Below, one piece after another: positions 1 to 6,514 of a DNA stretch of 9,232 bases (the stretch's first letter is position 1; the number at the start of each line of letters is the position of its first letter). The notes beneath the pieces were generated by a model. It ran no database searches. It was not told where the DNA came from and saw only the letters and a program-made list of their open reading frames with translations. Made by a program: the position numbers and the translations under genes. The stretch comes from Anaerolineales bacterium UBA6668 (GTDB lineage Bacteria; Chloroflexota; Anaerolineae; Anaerolineales; UBA6668): contig DKKK01000010.1 of NCBI GenBank assembly GCA_002455215.1, forward strand, positions 1 to 9,232. Direction: 5' to 3'.

Positions 1-60
1 TTTCCCACTGATCTGGGGACAACCCTGCATAATGATTTGTTTTCACTAGCCTGAGCAGTT
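1..60 (+). repeat. Dispersed repeat, copy 1 (left part cut by window edge)
   Basis: Bases 1-40 match bases 3778-3817 without gaps at 34 of 40 positions, in the same orientation. Weaker, gapped similarity continues to about base 70. In the other copy this part forms a good hairpin. Here two of the five inner stem pairs are lost (bases 4 against 19, and 7 against 16), and the outer left arm lies outside the window. It contains no reading frame and sits upstream of the putative immunity gene. The family of the repeat is not recognised. Confidence 0.6.
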
Positions 61-163
61 ACCAATTTTCGAGATGTAATGCCCATTAAGGGGATACATG
101 GAAAATCGTCCGTGGATGCTGAATATTTCGGAGTTGGGCAGATAGCACACAAGAAGTTGAAGA

Positions 164-679
164 ATGATACTACCAAAGAAGCGTGACCCCAGATTCATTA
201 CTATACGTCGCGGCGGTACTCTCCAAGATGCAGATCATCATTTGCTTGCAATGTGGGCGGCTGATTGCGCACAACATGTTTTGCACCTATTTGAAGAAAT
301 TCACCCCAATGATGAACGCCCACGTCGAGCTATTGAAGCGGCGCGTGACTGGGCACAAGGCAGGATTACAATGTCACAGTCCAAAGCGGCGGGTGGTCAT
401 GCGATGGCATCAGCCAGAAACTTGAAAGGAGCATCACGCTATGTTGCCTATGCGGCTGGTCAAGCAGGAGTGGTCGCTCATGTAGCCGCGCATGAACTGG
501 GCGCAGCAGCTTATGCAATTAAGGCAATGTGTGAAACAGCACCCAATGGTCGCTTTGAAGAATATGGTCGTATTGAATGTGAATGGCAACGTGCGCAACT
601 TCCAATAGAGATACGAGATTTAGTCCTTGACGACCAAAAAATGCGGAACGAAATCTGTTGGTTTGTATTTAATTGTTAG
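164..679 (+). CDS. Imm5-like putative immunity protein
   Basis: This 171-aa protein has no signal peptide or membrane segment and should be cytoplasmic. The N-terminal block LPKKRDPRFITIRRGGTLQD (residues 3-22), the His-rich helix that follows (H25, H26, H38, H41) and the segment AHVAAHELGAAAYAIKA (residues 105-121) are what I recognise as the Imm5-like 'putative immunity protein' family. That family was predicted from polymorphic-toxin loci, where members are thought to neutralise a partner toxin; the biochemical activity is not established. The ATG at 164 places the conserved LPKKRDPR motif at the very N-terminus as expected, with a purine-rich AAGAAG about 10 bases upstream serving at best as a weak ribosome site. 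No toxin, secretion gene or other immunity gene lies nearby, so it is an orphan here. By eye it is less G+C-rich than the genes to its right, which fits lateral acquisition but does not prove it. Family call fairly sure, function unsure. Confidence 0.8.
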   Translation: MILPKKRDPRFITIRRGGTLQDADHHLLAMWAADCAQHVLHLFEEIHPNDERPRRAIEAARDWAQGRITMSQSKAAGGHAMASARNLKGASRYVAYAAGQAGVVAHVAAHELGAAAYAIKAMCETAPNGRFEEYGRIECEWQRAQLPIEIRDLVLDDQKMRNEICWFVFNC

Positions 680-834
680 CCAGTTTATTTGTGTCGCTCG
701 TTAATTAAAATGTTTTGGTGTGGTTGTTTGAGAGAAGAATAGCAAATGAGTCTTACAAAAATCTGCCCAACAAAGCATGCATCTGATGTATGGGAGTCTG
801 CGGCATTTGGCTCTCCCAGCAGAGCGTGCATTTT

Positions 835-850
835 CCGGCTTCGGGTTTTT
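835..850 (+). terminator. Weak terminator-like element after the immunity gene
   Basis: A very short stem, CCG (835-837) with CGG (842-844), around a GCTT loop is followed directly by five T residues (846-850). The two possible hairpins at 791-825 lie just upstream. The stem is too short to be convincing alone. It is listed because it is the only stem followed by a T-run between this gene and the next promoter. Confidence 0.25.
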
Positions 851-999
851 CATCATCTACGCTCGCTCATTCGCAGGTAACGCAAATCGTTAGATTCAAC
901 ACGAGCAGAAACTGCGTTTTTCCCTTAAGAATAAAAGCCTAATCCTGACCATTGTCGAAAACCGCCCGTTTCGTAGAACTCTCTTGCGGCGAGAGAATT

Positions 1000-1028
1000 C
1001 TGCCAAGCCTTTCCTCCTGTGCTATACT
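1000..1028 (+). promoter_or_regulatory. Candidate extended -10 promoter for the nitroreductase
   Basis: The -35 candidate CTGCCA (1000-1005) matches TTGACA at 4 of 6 positions. A 17-bp spacer leads to TATACT (1023-1028), which matches TATAAT at 5 of 6 positions and is preceded by TGC, an extended -10. Transcription would start near 1035 and give a leader of about 30 bases before the ATG at 1067. It is assigned by consensus match only. Confidence 0.5.
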
Positions 1029-1066
1029 CTGCAAATGCTTAATTAAACCGAGAAAATCATCTTTCC

Positions 1067-1609
1067 ATGACAATCCTACCCGAACTGATTCGCCAACGCC
1101 GCACCGTAAACTTATTTACCGCACAATCTGTCCCCGATGCACTCATCACGCAGTTACTCGAAACCGCCGTCTATGCCCCCAACCACAAGCTCAGCGAACC
1201 GTGGCGTTTTGTCTTGCTCGATTCCACCGCTAAGTTGGAATATGCCGCCCTACGCCGTGAATACGCCATCCAACAGGGCAAAAACCCGCAATCCATCTAC
1301 CAAATGTTCTTGCAAATTCCGGCGTTTGTCTTTGTGATTATGCACGAATCAGCAGACAAAACCCGCCGTGATGAAGACCTTGCCGCTACTGCCGCCTTGA
1401 TCCAAAATTTAATCTTGCTGGCACAAGACAAAGGGCTGGCTAGCAAGTGGAGTTCCTTCCCCGACCTGCCGGAGTTTCGCACATGGTTGAGTTTGGCAGA
1501 GCAAGAAAGTGTGGTTGGGGTGATCCATCTGGGCTACCCGGCGCAAATTCCACCTGACAAGGGGCGTACCCCTGCCCAAGAGCGCATCAGCATTCTGAAG
1601 GGGAAATAG
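1067..1609 (+). CDS. Nitroreductase family protein, YdjA-like
   Basis: This 180-aa FMN-dependent NAD(P)H oxidoreductase belongs to the nitroreductase superfamily. Members usually form homodimers with FMN at the interface and reduce nitro compounds, quinones or related electrophiles. Visible marks are the N-terminal Arg pair R11-R12 that contacts the FMN phosphate in the family, the block APNHKLSEPWRF (37-48) typical of the YdjA-like branch, the helix around AALIQNLILLAQDKGLASKW (109-128), and GVIHLGYP (151-158) near the C-terminus. Length is close to the ~183 aa of E. coli YdjA, so it looks complete. It is predicted soluble and cytoplasmic. The start has no clear Shine-Dalgarno but lies about 38 bases after a good promoter. 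The next gene begins 85 bp downstream with its own possible promoter. The physiological substrate is unknown. Confidence 0.88.
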   Translation: MTILPELIRQRRTVNLFTAQSVPDALITQLLETAVYAPNHKLSEPWRFVLLDSTAKLEYAALRREYAIQQGKNPQSIYQMFLQIPAFVFVIMHESADKTRRDEDLAATAALIQNLILLAQDKGLASKWSSFPDLPEFRTWLSLAEQESVVGVIHLGYPAQIPPDKGRTPAQERISILKGK

Positions 1610-1662
1610 CCATCCCAGGTCGTGGTTGGATAAGTGACTGATGAAAACCGTTGGCTGTGCGG

Positions 1663-1691
1663 TTGACCTGCGGGCAGGCTCGTAGTACGAT
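1663..1691 (+). promoter_or_regulatory. Candidate promoter overlapping the CAP–LysM gene start
   Basis: TTGACC (1663-1668, 5 of 6 to the -35 consensus) is separated by 17 bp from TACGAT (1686-1691, 4 of 6 to the -10 consensus). The spacer contains a perfect 5-bp inverted repeat, CCTGC/GCAGG (1667-1678). If real, transcription would begin near 1698, after the ATG at 1694. Translation would then start at the ATG at 1700 (Met3) on an essentially leaderless message. Confidence 0.4.
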
Positions 1692-1693
1692 GG

Positions 1694-3088
1694 ATGGGTA
1701 TGTTTGCACGAACTCCCCAAAAACACTGGCTGTGGCGCATTGGCTGGCTGATGTGTGGCTTGTTTTGCTTGAGCGCACACCCCAGCCCGTTTGCCTTGCA
1801 TTATCAGCCGCTCTTTGCTCAAGCTGGCTCTGAATTTGAAGTATTTGCCCTTGTAAATCAGGTGCGTGCCGATTATGGCGTGCCAGCGCTTACCTTCAAT
1901 AACGAACTGTACACTGCCGCGGCACAGCACGCCCTGTGGATGAGCCAAAACACCATCAGTCACACTGGCGCAGGCGGTAGCTCGCCCCAAACGCGTGCCA
2001 GCGCCGCGGGATATGCCGGCAAAGCCAGCGAAAACATTGTGGGTGGTATGACCATGACTCCCCGTGCGGCGGTGACATGGTGGATTAACAGCCCGGTCCA
2101 CATTCAAAATATGACCAGCCCGTGGTGGCATGATGGGGGCGTGGGCTATGCTTTTGATGGCTCTATCCATTACTATTCGCTGTTGTTGGGCAGACCGGGT
2201 AACGCGCCTGCTAGTGTTGCAAACCCGGGGGGGGCAGGTAGTACGGGCGGGGCGGCAGTACAACCCGCTGATGATGAAGGGGCAGGTGTGTTTGTCTCCC
2301 CGATTGTGTTAGCCACCGCCGAACCGGATGGCTCCATCAAACACACCATCCAAGCCGGGCAAACCATCTGGGCAATCGCCGCCCGTTATGAAGTTGCCCT
2401 AGACCAGATTTTACTCATCAACAACTTACCGAATGACCCCTTGCTGAAAATTGGGCAAGTGATTCTCATCAAATTGCCGGAAGGGGCTACGTTACCACCG
2501 ACAGCCACGCCGCCGGTTAATTACACCGTGCAGAAGGGTGACACGCTGTGGGGCATTTCCATCCGCTACAAGATTCCGTTGGCAGATATTTTATTGTTTA
2601 ACAACCTGAGCGAAAATTCCGCCTTGCATGTGGGGGATACACTCAAAATTCGCCTGCTCCCGGGCGAGTTGCCCCCACCCACCCCCACTCCCTTCACTTT
2701 TCACACTGTCCAAGTTGGGCAAACGGCATGGGGCATTGTCGGGGCGTATGGTTTGCGCATGGAAGATTTTCTGCTATGGAACAATCTTCCCCAAAATCCG
2801 GTGCTACATCCCGGCGATTTACTTCGTATTCGCCCGCCGGATAGCACACCCACCGCTTTGCCCAGCGCAACGGCTGTGGCATCCACACCCATCACGGTTG
2901 AGCTAGCCAATGCTCCCAGCACCCAGCCAGCACCCAGCCCCACTTCGGCGCAGACCCACGCTCCCACCGAAGCAACACGCCCATCAGCAGGTTTTTCTCC
3001 AGCGGTAGTGTTGGCATTGAGCGGCGGGATATTGATTTTATTGGGTATTGGTCTCGCTGTGTGGTATGCGCTCAAGAACAATGAGTAG
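1694..3088 (+). CDS. CAP-domain protein with three LysM repeats and C-terminal membrane anchor
   Basis: This 464-aa envelope protein has a hydrophobic N-terminal segment (about 12-28), probably a signal peptide with cleavage near residues 42-45. A CAP/SCP-like domain (about 48-167) follows, with the family residues H90 (ISHTG), E113 (SEN) and H136 (SPVHIQNM). After a Gly/Ala-rich linker come three LysM modules (about 215-260, 276-320 and 335-380), each ending in the expected GQ/GD..L.I pattern and separated by Pro/Thr-rich linkers. A long Pro/Ser/Thr stretch (381-435), one transmembrane helix (about 437-459) and a short tail with Lys complete it. LysM modules bind N-acetylglucosamine-containing glycans such as peptidoglycan; bacterial CAP domains have no agreed activity. 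The protein is probably held in the membrane while contacting the wall. The linker between CAP and LysM is encoded across an 8-G run (2227-2234). ATG at 1694 or 1700 are both possible starts. The HIT gene follows after 23 bp. Confidence 0.88.
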   Translation: MGMFARTPQKHWLWRIGWLMCGLFCLSAHPSPFALHYQPLFAQAGSEFEVFALVNQVRADYGVPALTFNNELYTAAAQHALWMSQNTISHTGAGGSSPQTRASAAGYAGKASENIVGGMTMTPRAAVTWWINSPVHIQNMTSPWWHDGGVGYAFDGSIHYYSLLLGRPGNAPASVANPGGAGSTGGAAVQPADDEGAGVFVSPIVLATAEPDGSIKHTIQAGQTIWAIAARYEVALDQILLINNLPNDPLLKIGQVILIKLPEGATLPPTATPPVNYTVQKGDTLWGISIRYKIPLADILLFNNLSENSALHVGDTLKIRLLPGELPPPTPTPFTFHTVQVGQTAWGIVGAYGLRMEDFLLWNNLPQNPVLHPGDLLRIRPPDSTPTALPSATAVASTPITVELANAPSTQPAPSPTSAQTHAPTEATRPSAGFSPAVVLALSGGILILLGIGLAVWYALKNNE

Positions 3089-3111
3089 CTCTGAATTCCT
3101 TTCTGAAACAC

Positions 3112-3600
3112 ATGAACAATCTTTACACTCCGTGGCGTTTAAACTATTTGCAAGGCACGCAAGCCAAAATAGATGGTTGCTTTTTCTGCGTGTATGCCGC
3201 CCAACATCAGGATGTTGAAAATCTTATTGTATATCGCGGTGAAACCTGTTTTATCATCTTGAACCGCTACCCATACAATAACGGACACGCTCTGATTGTG
3301 CCTTATACCCACATCAGCGACTTGCCCGACCTACCTGCCAACACTTTGAATGAGATGATGCAACTTAGTCAAAAACTGATTCGCGCCTTTCAAGCGTTAT
3401 ACCGCCCGCACGGTTACAATGTGGGCATGAACTTGGGCGAAGCGGCAGGCGCAGGCGTGCCCGGACATTTGCATTTGCATGTGCTACCCCGCTGGTTGGG
3501 GGATGCTAGCTTTATGGGCACGGTTGGCGAGACGCGGGTACTGCCGGAAGAACTGCACCAAACCCAAGCACGCCTAGCACAGGCACTCGCTGGTACTTAA
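3112..3600 (+). CDS. HIT family nucleotide hydrolase/phosphorylase (Ap4A phosphorylase-like)
   Basis: This 162-aa cytoplasmic histidine-triad protein has the catalytic triad HLHLHVLPRW (H119, H121, H123), and H121 is the expected nucleophile. The N-terminal TPWRLNYL and the pair C23-x2-C26 in GCFFC resemble the actinobacterial Ap4A phosphorylase type (Rv2613c of Mycobacterium tuberculosis). So does the run after the triad: GDASFM (130-135) and ETRVLPEEL (140-148). NVGMNLGEAAGAG (103-115) is the nucleotide-facing strand. Such enzymes split diadenosine polyphosphates or nucleotide-phosphoramide/sulfate adducts; whether this one uses phosphate or water is not readable from sequence. It lies 23 bp after the CAP–LysM gene with no obvious promoter between, so the two are probably co-transcribed, though no functional link is apparent. 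No strong ribosome site precedes the ATG, but it gives the family's usual N-terminus. Confidence 0.92.
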   Translation: MNNLYTPWRLNYLQGTQAKIDGCFFCVYAAQHQDVENLIVYRGETCFIILNRYPYNNGHALIVPYTHISDLPDLPANTLNEMMQLSQKLIRAFQALYRPHGYNVGMNLGEAAGAGVPGHLHLHVLPRWLGDASFMGTVGETRVLPEELHQTQARLAQALAGT

Positions 3601-3612
3601 CCGCCGACTCTG

Positions 3613-3643
3613 CTTCCGCTATCAGGGAAGAACTCACTTTTTT
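3613..3643 (+). terminator. Possible weak terminator after the HIT gene
   Basis: CTTCC (3613-3617) pairs with GGAAG (3626-3630) around an 8-base loop, and a run of six T follows at 3638-3643. The 7-base gap between stem and T-run and the short stem make it a poor intrinsic terminator, but it is placed correctly 13 bases after the HIT stop codon. Confidence 0.3.
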
Positions 3644-3650
3644 GAAGCGT

Positions 3651-3755
3651 GTCATCTGCTAATCCGTCCAATCCGCATACTGAATCAGGCGCGTGTCGGT
3701 AAAGCATCTCTGTCCATAACACGCATCTTCAGATTGAGAGATTACGCTAAAGTTT
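3651..3755 (+). repeat. Degenerate copy of the right-end intergenic repeat
   Basis: Bases 3651-3678 match 9132-9159 at 23 of 28 positions, sharing the core AATCCGTCCAATC. Further on, 3730-3755 retains the AGATT..GGATTACGCTGAA..GTTT pattern of the right-end repeats in decayed form (AGATTGAGAGATTACGCTAA). The intervening sequence (3679-3728) does not align. It is non-coding and sits in the convergent gap directly before the hairpin repeat at 3776. Confidence 0.5.
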
Positions 3756-3775
3756 AATGAGTGCTATTTTAAGGT

Positions 3776-3838
3776 GGTTTCCCACTCATCTGTGGGCAAC
3801 CCAACATAATGGTTTGTTTCACCATGCCCGAGTAGACG
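3776..3838 (+). repeat. Dispersed hairpin repeat, copy 2
   Basis: From 3778 this matches the first 40 bases of the window at 34 of 40 positions. It starts with a strong hairpin: GGTT (3776-3779) and CCCAC (3781-3785) pair with GTGGG (3792-3796) and AACC (3798-3801), with one internal T·C mismatch and the loop TCATCT. It lies just beyond the stop codon of the subtilase gene on the other strand, so it could also act as an RNA 3'-end structure for that transcript. No T-run follows the stem on the - strand. Confidence 0.6.
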
Positions 3839-3854
3839 AAAAAAAGCACAATTT

Positions 3855-6290
3855 TTACTCGTGTCGCATATCAATTTCGAATCGTAAAAGTATTCCTTCA
3901 ATTTCAATCACATCGCCTTGACGCAAGGGGTGAACTTCTACACGGGTGCGGTTGATGCGTGTGCCATTGGCGCTCCGTAAGTCAATCAGATACCATTGCC
4001 CATCGCGGTACTCAATCCGGGCGTGTTCGCGCGAGACGAGCGCATTATTTAAGACAATTTGATTGTAGGGCGCACGTCCGATACCACTGCCATGCTGTAG
4101 GTTGAAAATTTCTCCACCGGGACCGACCAATTGTGCCTGTGCCGGTTGTGTGCCGATGGGTTTGGATACAAGTGGTTGAGCAGGAGAAACCGGTGCTGGT
4201 GTGACTGGTGTTCCGATTTTTTGGGCAGGTATAACGGAAACGGGCTGGTTTTTTTTGCGGCGTGGCCATACCAAGAGCAGTAACAAACCAAAGAAGAGCA
4301 AACTGCCTCCACAGCACAGAATCCCGCTAAAGCAGGCGATTAGCCAACCAAGCGAGTTTTCATCACTGGTGACGGAGGCGCTGGGGGGTGGGTTGCTTTC
4401 CCAATCAGGGACGCTAGTGGGCAGGATGATAGCCGTATTGGTGGGTGCAGGCAAACTGGTGGGCTGGTCTGGCACAGCGGTAGGTAAGTCGGTGGGGGGG
4501 GGTGCATCGGCGGGTAGGCTGAGCCGCCCAAAGCCAAAGGCTGGGTCAGGACCGGCATCTCCCAAGTCCAGTGCGTTCTCTTCTAAGTAGAGCATCACAT
4601 CGGTACGCTCCATTTCCGGGAAGCGTGACCATACCAATGCGGCGGCTCCAGCGACATGCGGAGTGGCGGCGCTCGTTCCGTCAAAGCCTTCTTCGCCGTA
4701 AGTGTCACCTGAAACGGTGGTTGGGGCGCTAATATCCGGCTTGATACGCCCATCATCGGTCGGTCCTTGTGAACTGTAGTAGGCTAGTGAATCATCGCGC
4801 CATTCCACTGCGCCCACTGCAAAAGCGCCCTGCGCGTCTGCTGGGCTACTCAGGCTGTGTTCGGCATTGAAGAAGGGGATTTCCCCAACATGCGTATATA
4901 GGTCAATTACGATTGGGCGGCTGGCGGCAGAACGTTCAATCTGAACATAAAATACATCGCCTTTTTGCACATTGTCATACCACTCGATATACTCAACCGG
5001 TTCATCATAAGCGCCACCCGATTGAAAGTCCGTGCTGGATGTGAGCAGTTCGCCGTTTTCGTTGTAAAAATGCAGGTCAAAATCTTGGTCAGTGTTCCCC
5101 CAGTCGTCCCATTGCAACAGGATTTCTTGATAGTCAGAATATGAACGGACGAGCATTGCTTCGGAGCCGTCGGGGAATTCGTGTAAGCCATCGCCATCTT
5201 CATCACGGAATTGGTCGCGGTAGTGAGTATCTGCTTCGTTGCCTGCCGCACTGACCCACAATACGCCTAAGCTAGCCATTTCATCTACCAATTGTGCATC
5301 GGGACCGGTGCCATCTTTGGGTCCGTAAGACGTGCCTGCCGAATAACTGACAATGTCAATATCTTGCGTTTTTAGATAATCAATTGCTTGGCTGAGAGCG
5401 GTAAAACTACCGTCAAAATATACCAAATACAGTTCGGCTTCGGGCGCCATTTCATGCACAATTTCGGCGCAAGCGGTGCCATGATTTTCAGAATCGGCGT
5501 CAATGCTGTCTGCACCAAATGCGGCAGTCGTTACGTTTTCGGGTAGTTCTTCGCCCAAAAGCGCTTGGTATCCGGAAAATCCCATATCCAGTACAGCGAT
5601 TTTGACGCCTGCCCCTAAAAAACCTTGCTGATGCCACAAATCTGCCCCGCTGACGTGAACACCTTCCCCTTCAATGTTACTCGCCGCCAGTGGGCTTTGG
5701 CGGCGAGTGTTGATAGGTAGTTTTACTTCGACAACGTGCTCTAGTTTGCCAAGTTGGGCAAAAACTTGGTCTATCCTGCCCTGTTCTTGGCTGAGCACCT
5801 CCAGTAGACTCCACGGTACGAGTACGTTGATTTGATTGTCGGCATAGGTGGAGATTTGGATTTGCAAGCGCTTGAGCGATTCAATCGTGCTGGGTACGTT
5901 GGCAGGGTCATCCACAATGATGAGCAGTTCAAGTTGTTTGTCGTCATTTAGCAAGCCCCGTTCTGTCGCAAGGGCTTCTGCGGCGCTCAATCCGCCTTCT
6001 TCATATGCGACCAAAAAATCTTTGTAGGCAGAGCTAATGCCCGGGTCAGAGAGAATATCCTTCAATTGGGGATACTGCTCAATGAGCGATTCGAGCGCGG
6101 GGGGAGCTTCTAGGGTAATGTCGGGGTTGAGCGTGGGCATGGGCTCGTTTCCCCCATCCGGTGACGTTTGATTTTTGTTGTTTAGCCACCACAAACCAGC
6201 CCCAGCTAGGATAAGGAGCACAATCCCCCCCACCACCAGCCCTATGACTAGGTTTTTCCGTTCACTTAATTGGTCTAATAAGTCGTTCAT
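3855..6290 (-). CDS. Membrane-anchored subtilisin-like (S8) protease with C-terminal FHA domain
   Basis: This 811-aa protein has the following order. A short cytoplasmic N-terminus is followed by a transmembrane segment (about 14-36). A likely I9-type propeptide region (about 118-195) precedes the S8 domain, with the triad D235 (AVLDMGF), H270 (ENHGTA) and S540 (DGTSAATPHVAG) plus oxyanion N351 (SAAGNE). An insert (about 355-475) sits inside the catalytic domain; it begins with the acidic DEDGDG loop (363-368), looks calcium-binding, and is otherwise beta-sandwich-like. A Pro/Thr linker (595-640) leads to a second transmembrane segment (about 648-675) followed by PRRKK. The FHA domain (about 720-806) has the phosphothreonine-binding set GR (R739), SREH (S753, R754, H756) and N775. 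The positive-inside rule places the protease outside and FHA in the cytoplasm. The key residues of both domains are present, so it looks functional. C9 at 4494-4502 encodes P597-P599. The ATG has no good Shine-Dalgarno; a -10-like TACAAT (6304-6299) ends 8 bases before it. Confidence 0.93.
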   Translation of the reverse strand: MNDLLDQLSERKNLVIGLVVGGIVLLILAGAGLWWLNNKNQTSPDGGNEPMPTLNPDITLEAPPALESLIEQYPQLKDILSDPGISSAYKDFLVAYEEGGLSAAEALATERGLLNDDKQLELLIIVDDPANVPSTIESLKRLQIQISTYADNQINVLVPWSLLEVLSQEQGRIDQVFAQLGKLEHVVEVKLPINTRRQSPLAASNIEGEGVHVSGADLWHQQGFLGAGVKIAVLDMGFSGYQALLGEELPENVTTAAFGADSIDADSENHGTACAEIVHEMAPEAELYLVYFDGSFTALSQAIDYLKTQDIDIVSYSAGTSYGPKDGTGPDAQLVDEMASLGVLWVSAAGNEADTHYRDQFRDEDGDGLHEFPDGSEAMLVRSYSDYQEILLQWDDWGNTDQDFDLHFYNENGELLTSSTDFQSGGAYDEPVEYIEWYDNVQKGDVFYVQIERSAASRPIVIDLYTHVGEIPFFNAEHSLSSPADAQGAFAVGAVEWRDDSLAYYSSQGPTDDGRIKPDISAPTTVSGDTYGEEGFDGTSAATPHVAGAAALVWSRFPEMERTDVMLYLEENALDLGDAGPDPAFGFGRLSLPADAPPPTDLPTAVPDQPTSLPAPTNTAIILPTSVPDWESNPPPSASVTSDENSLGWLIACFSGILCCGGSLLFFGLLLLLVWPRRKKNQPVSVIPAQKIGTPVTPAPVSPAQPLVSKPIGTQPAQAQLVGPGGEIFNLQHGSGIGRAPYNQIVLNNALVSREHARIEYRDGQWYLIDLRSANGTRINRTRVEVHPLRQGDVIEIEGILLRFEIDMRHE

Positions 6291-6514
6291 CGGGTGTAAT
6301 TGTAAGTTTTTAAGAGATGAAAGAACAGTAATAACTGCTCAGGCACATTTCCCCGCGTTTTTTTGGGGGGATGGCTGTGTTATCGTGATAGGTCGCCGTA
6401 TCCGGCGGTATTTGTCAGACCAGGTTGAGCCGTTACGAACAGCATAAATTATTATAGCGTATATTTGCCAACCAATGGCTGAGACCCGCAAGATTTCCAC
6501 ATCTTGTACCCCAC
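6291..6514. other. 224-bp leader/intergenic region upstream of the subtilase
   Basis: Read on the - strand, this holds a perfect TATAAT (6456-6451) about 160 bases before the subtilase ATG, without a convincing -35. A GC-rich hairpin follows (6394-6398 with 6403-6407, TATC loop on the + strand), then a T7G6 homopolymer junction (6358-6370), then a second -10-like TACAAT (6304-6299) next to the start codon. A 6-bp inverted repeat, CAAGAT/ATCTTG (6489-6506), lies just after the transporter stop. It could mark that transcript's end but lacks a T-run. No known riboswitch is recognised. Confidence 0.4.

Larger units (their letters stand above)
680..1066. other. 387-bp non-coding gap with small hairpins
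   Basis: No reading frame here resembles a protein; the 93-codon frame beginning at 952 runs out of frame into the nitroreductase. The gap holds a 7-bp hairpin (776-782 with 786-792, one G·U pair) and two mutually exclusive hairpins around 791-825: 791-796 with 813-818, or 810-814 with 821-825. A weak terminator-like element (835-850) and a promoter (1000-1028) are listed separately. A further inverted repeat lies at about 976-1000. No tRNA or known riboswitch is recognised. Confidence 0.5.

Noticed and set aside
49..61. 13-base match GCCTGAGCAGTTA between 49-61 and the reverse strand of 6332-6344
   Set aside because: About one 13-base match is expected by chance in 9 kb on two strands, and the flanks do not align.
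701..1046. TTAATTAA octamers at 701-708 and 1039-1046 (also 8902-8909)
   Set aside because: All fall in AT-rich intergenic DNA with no shared position or flanking sequence; composition is sufficient explanation.
952..1233. 93-codon + strand frame before and overlapping the nitroreductase
   Set aside because: The product resembles no family, overlaps the nitroreductase out of frame, and covers the likely promoter.
1409..2263. Long open frame (284 codons) on the - strand
   Set aside because: It lies antisense to the end of the nitroreductase and the CAP domain, both of which are clear protein families; its translation shows no recognisable domain and a composition typical of an antisense frame.
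2336..2833. Possible DNA tandem repeat in the CAP–LysM gene
   Set aside because: The periodicity is at protein level (three diverged LysM modules); the nucleotide sequences are too different to be a recent tandem duplication.
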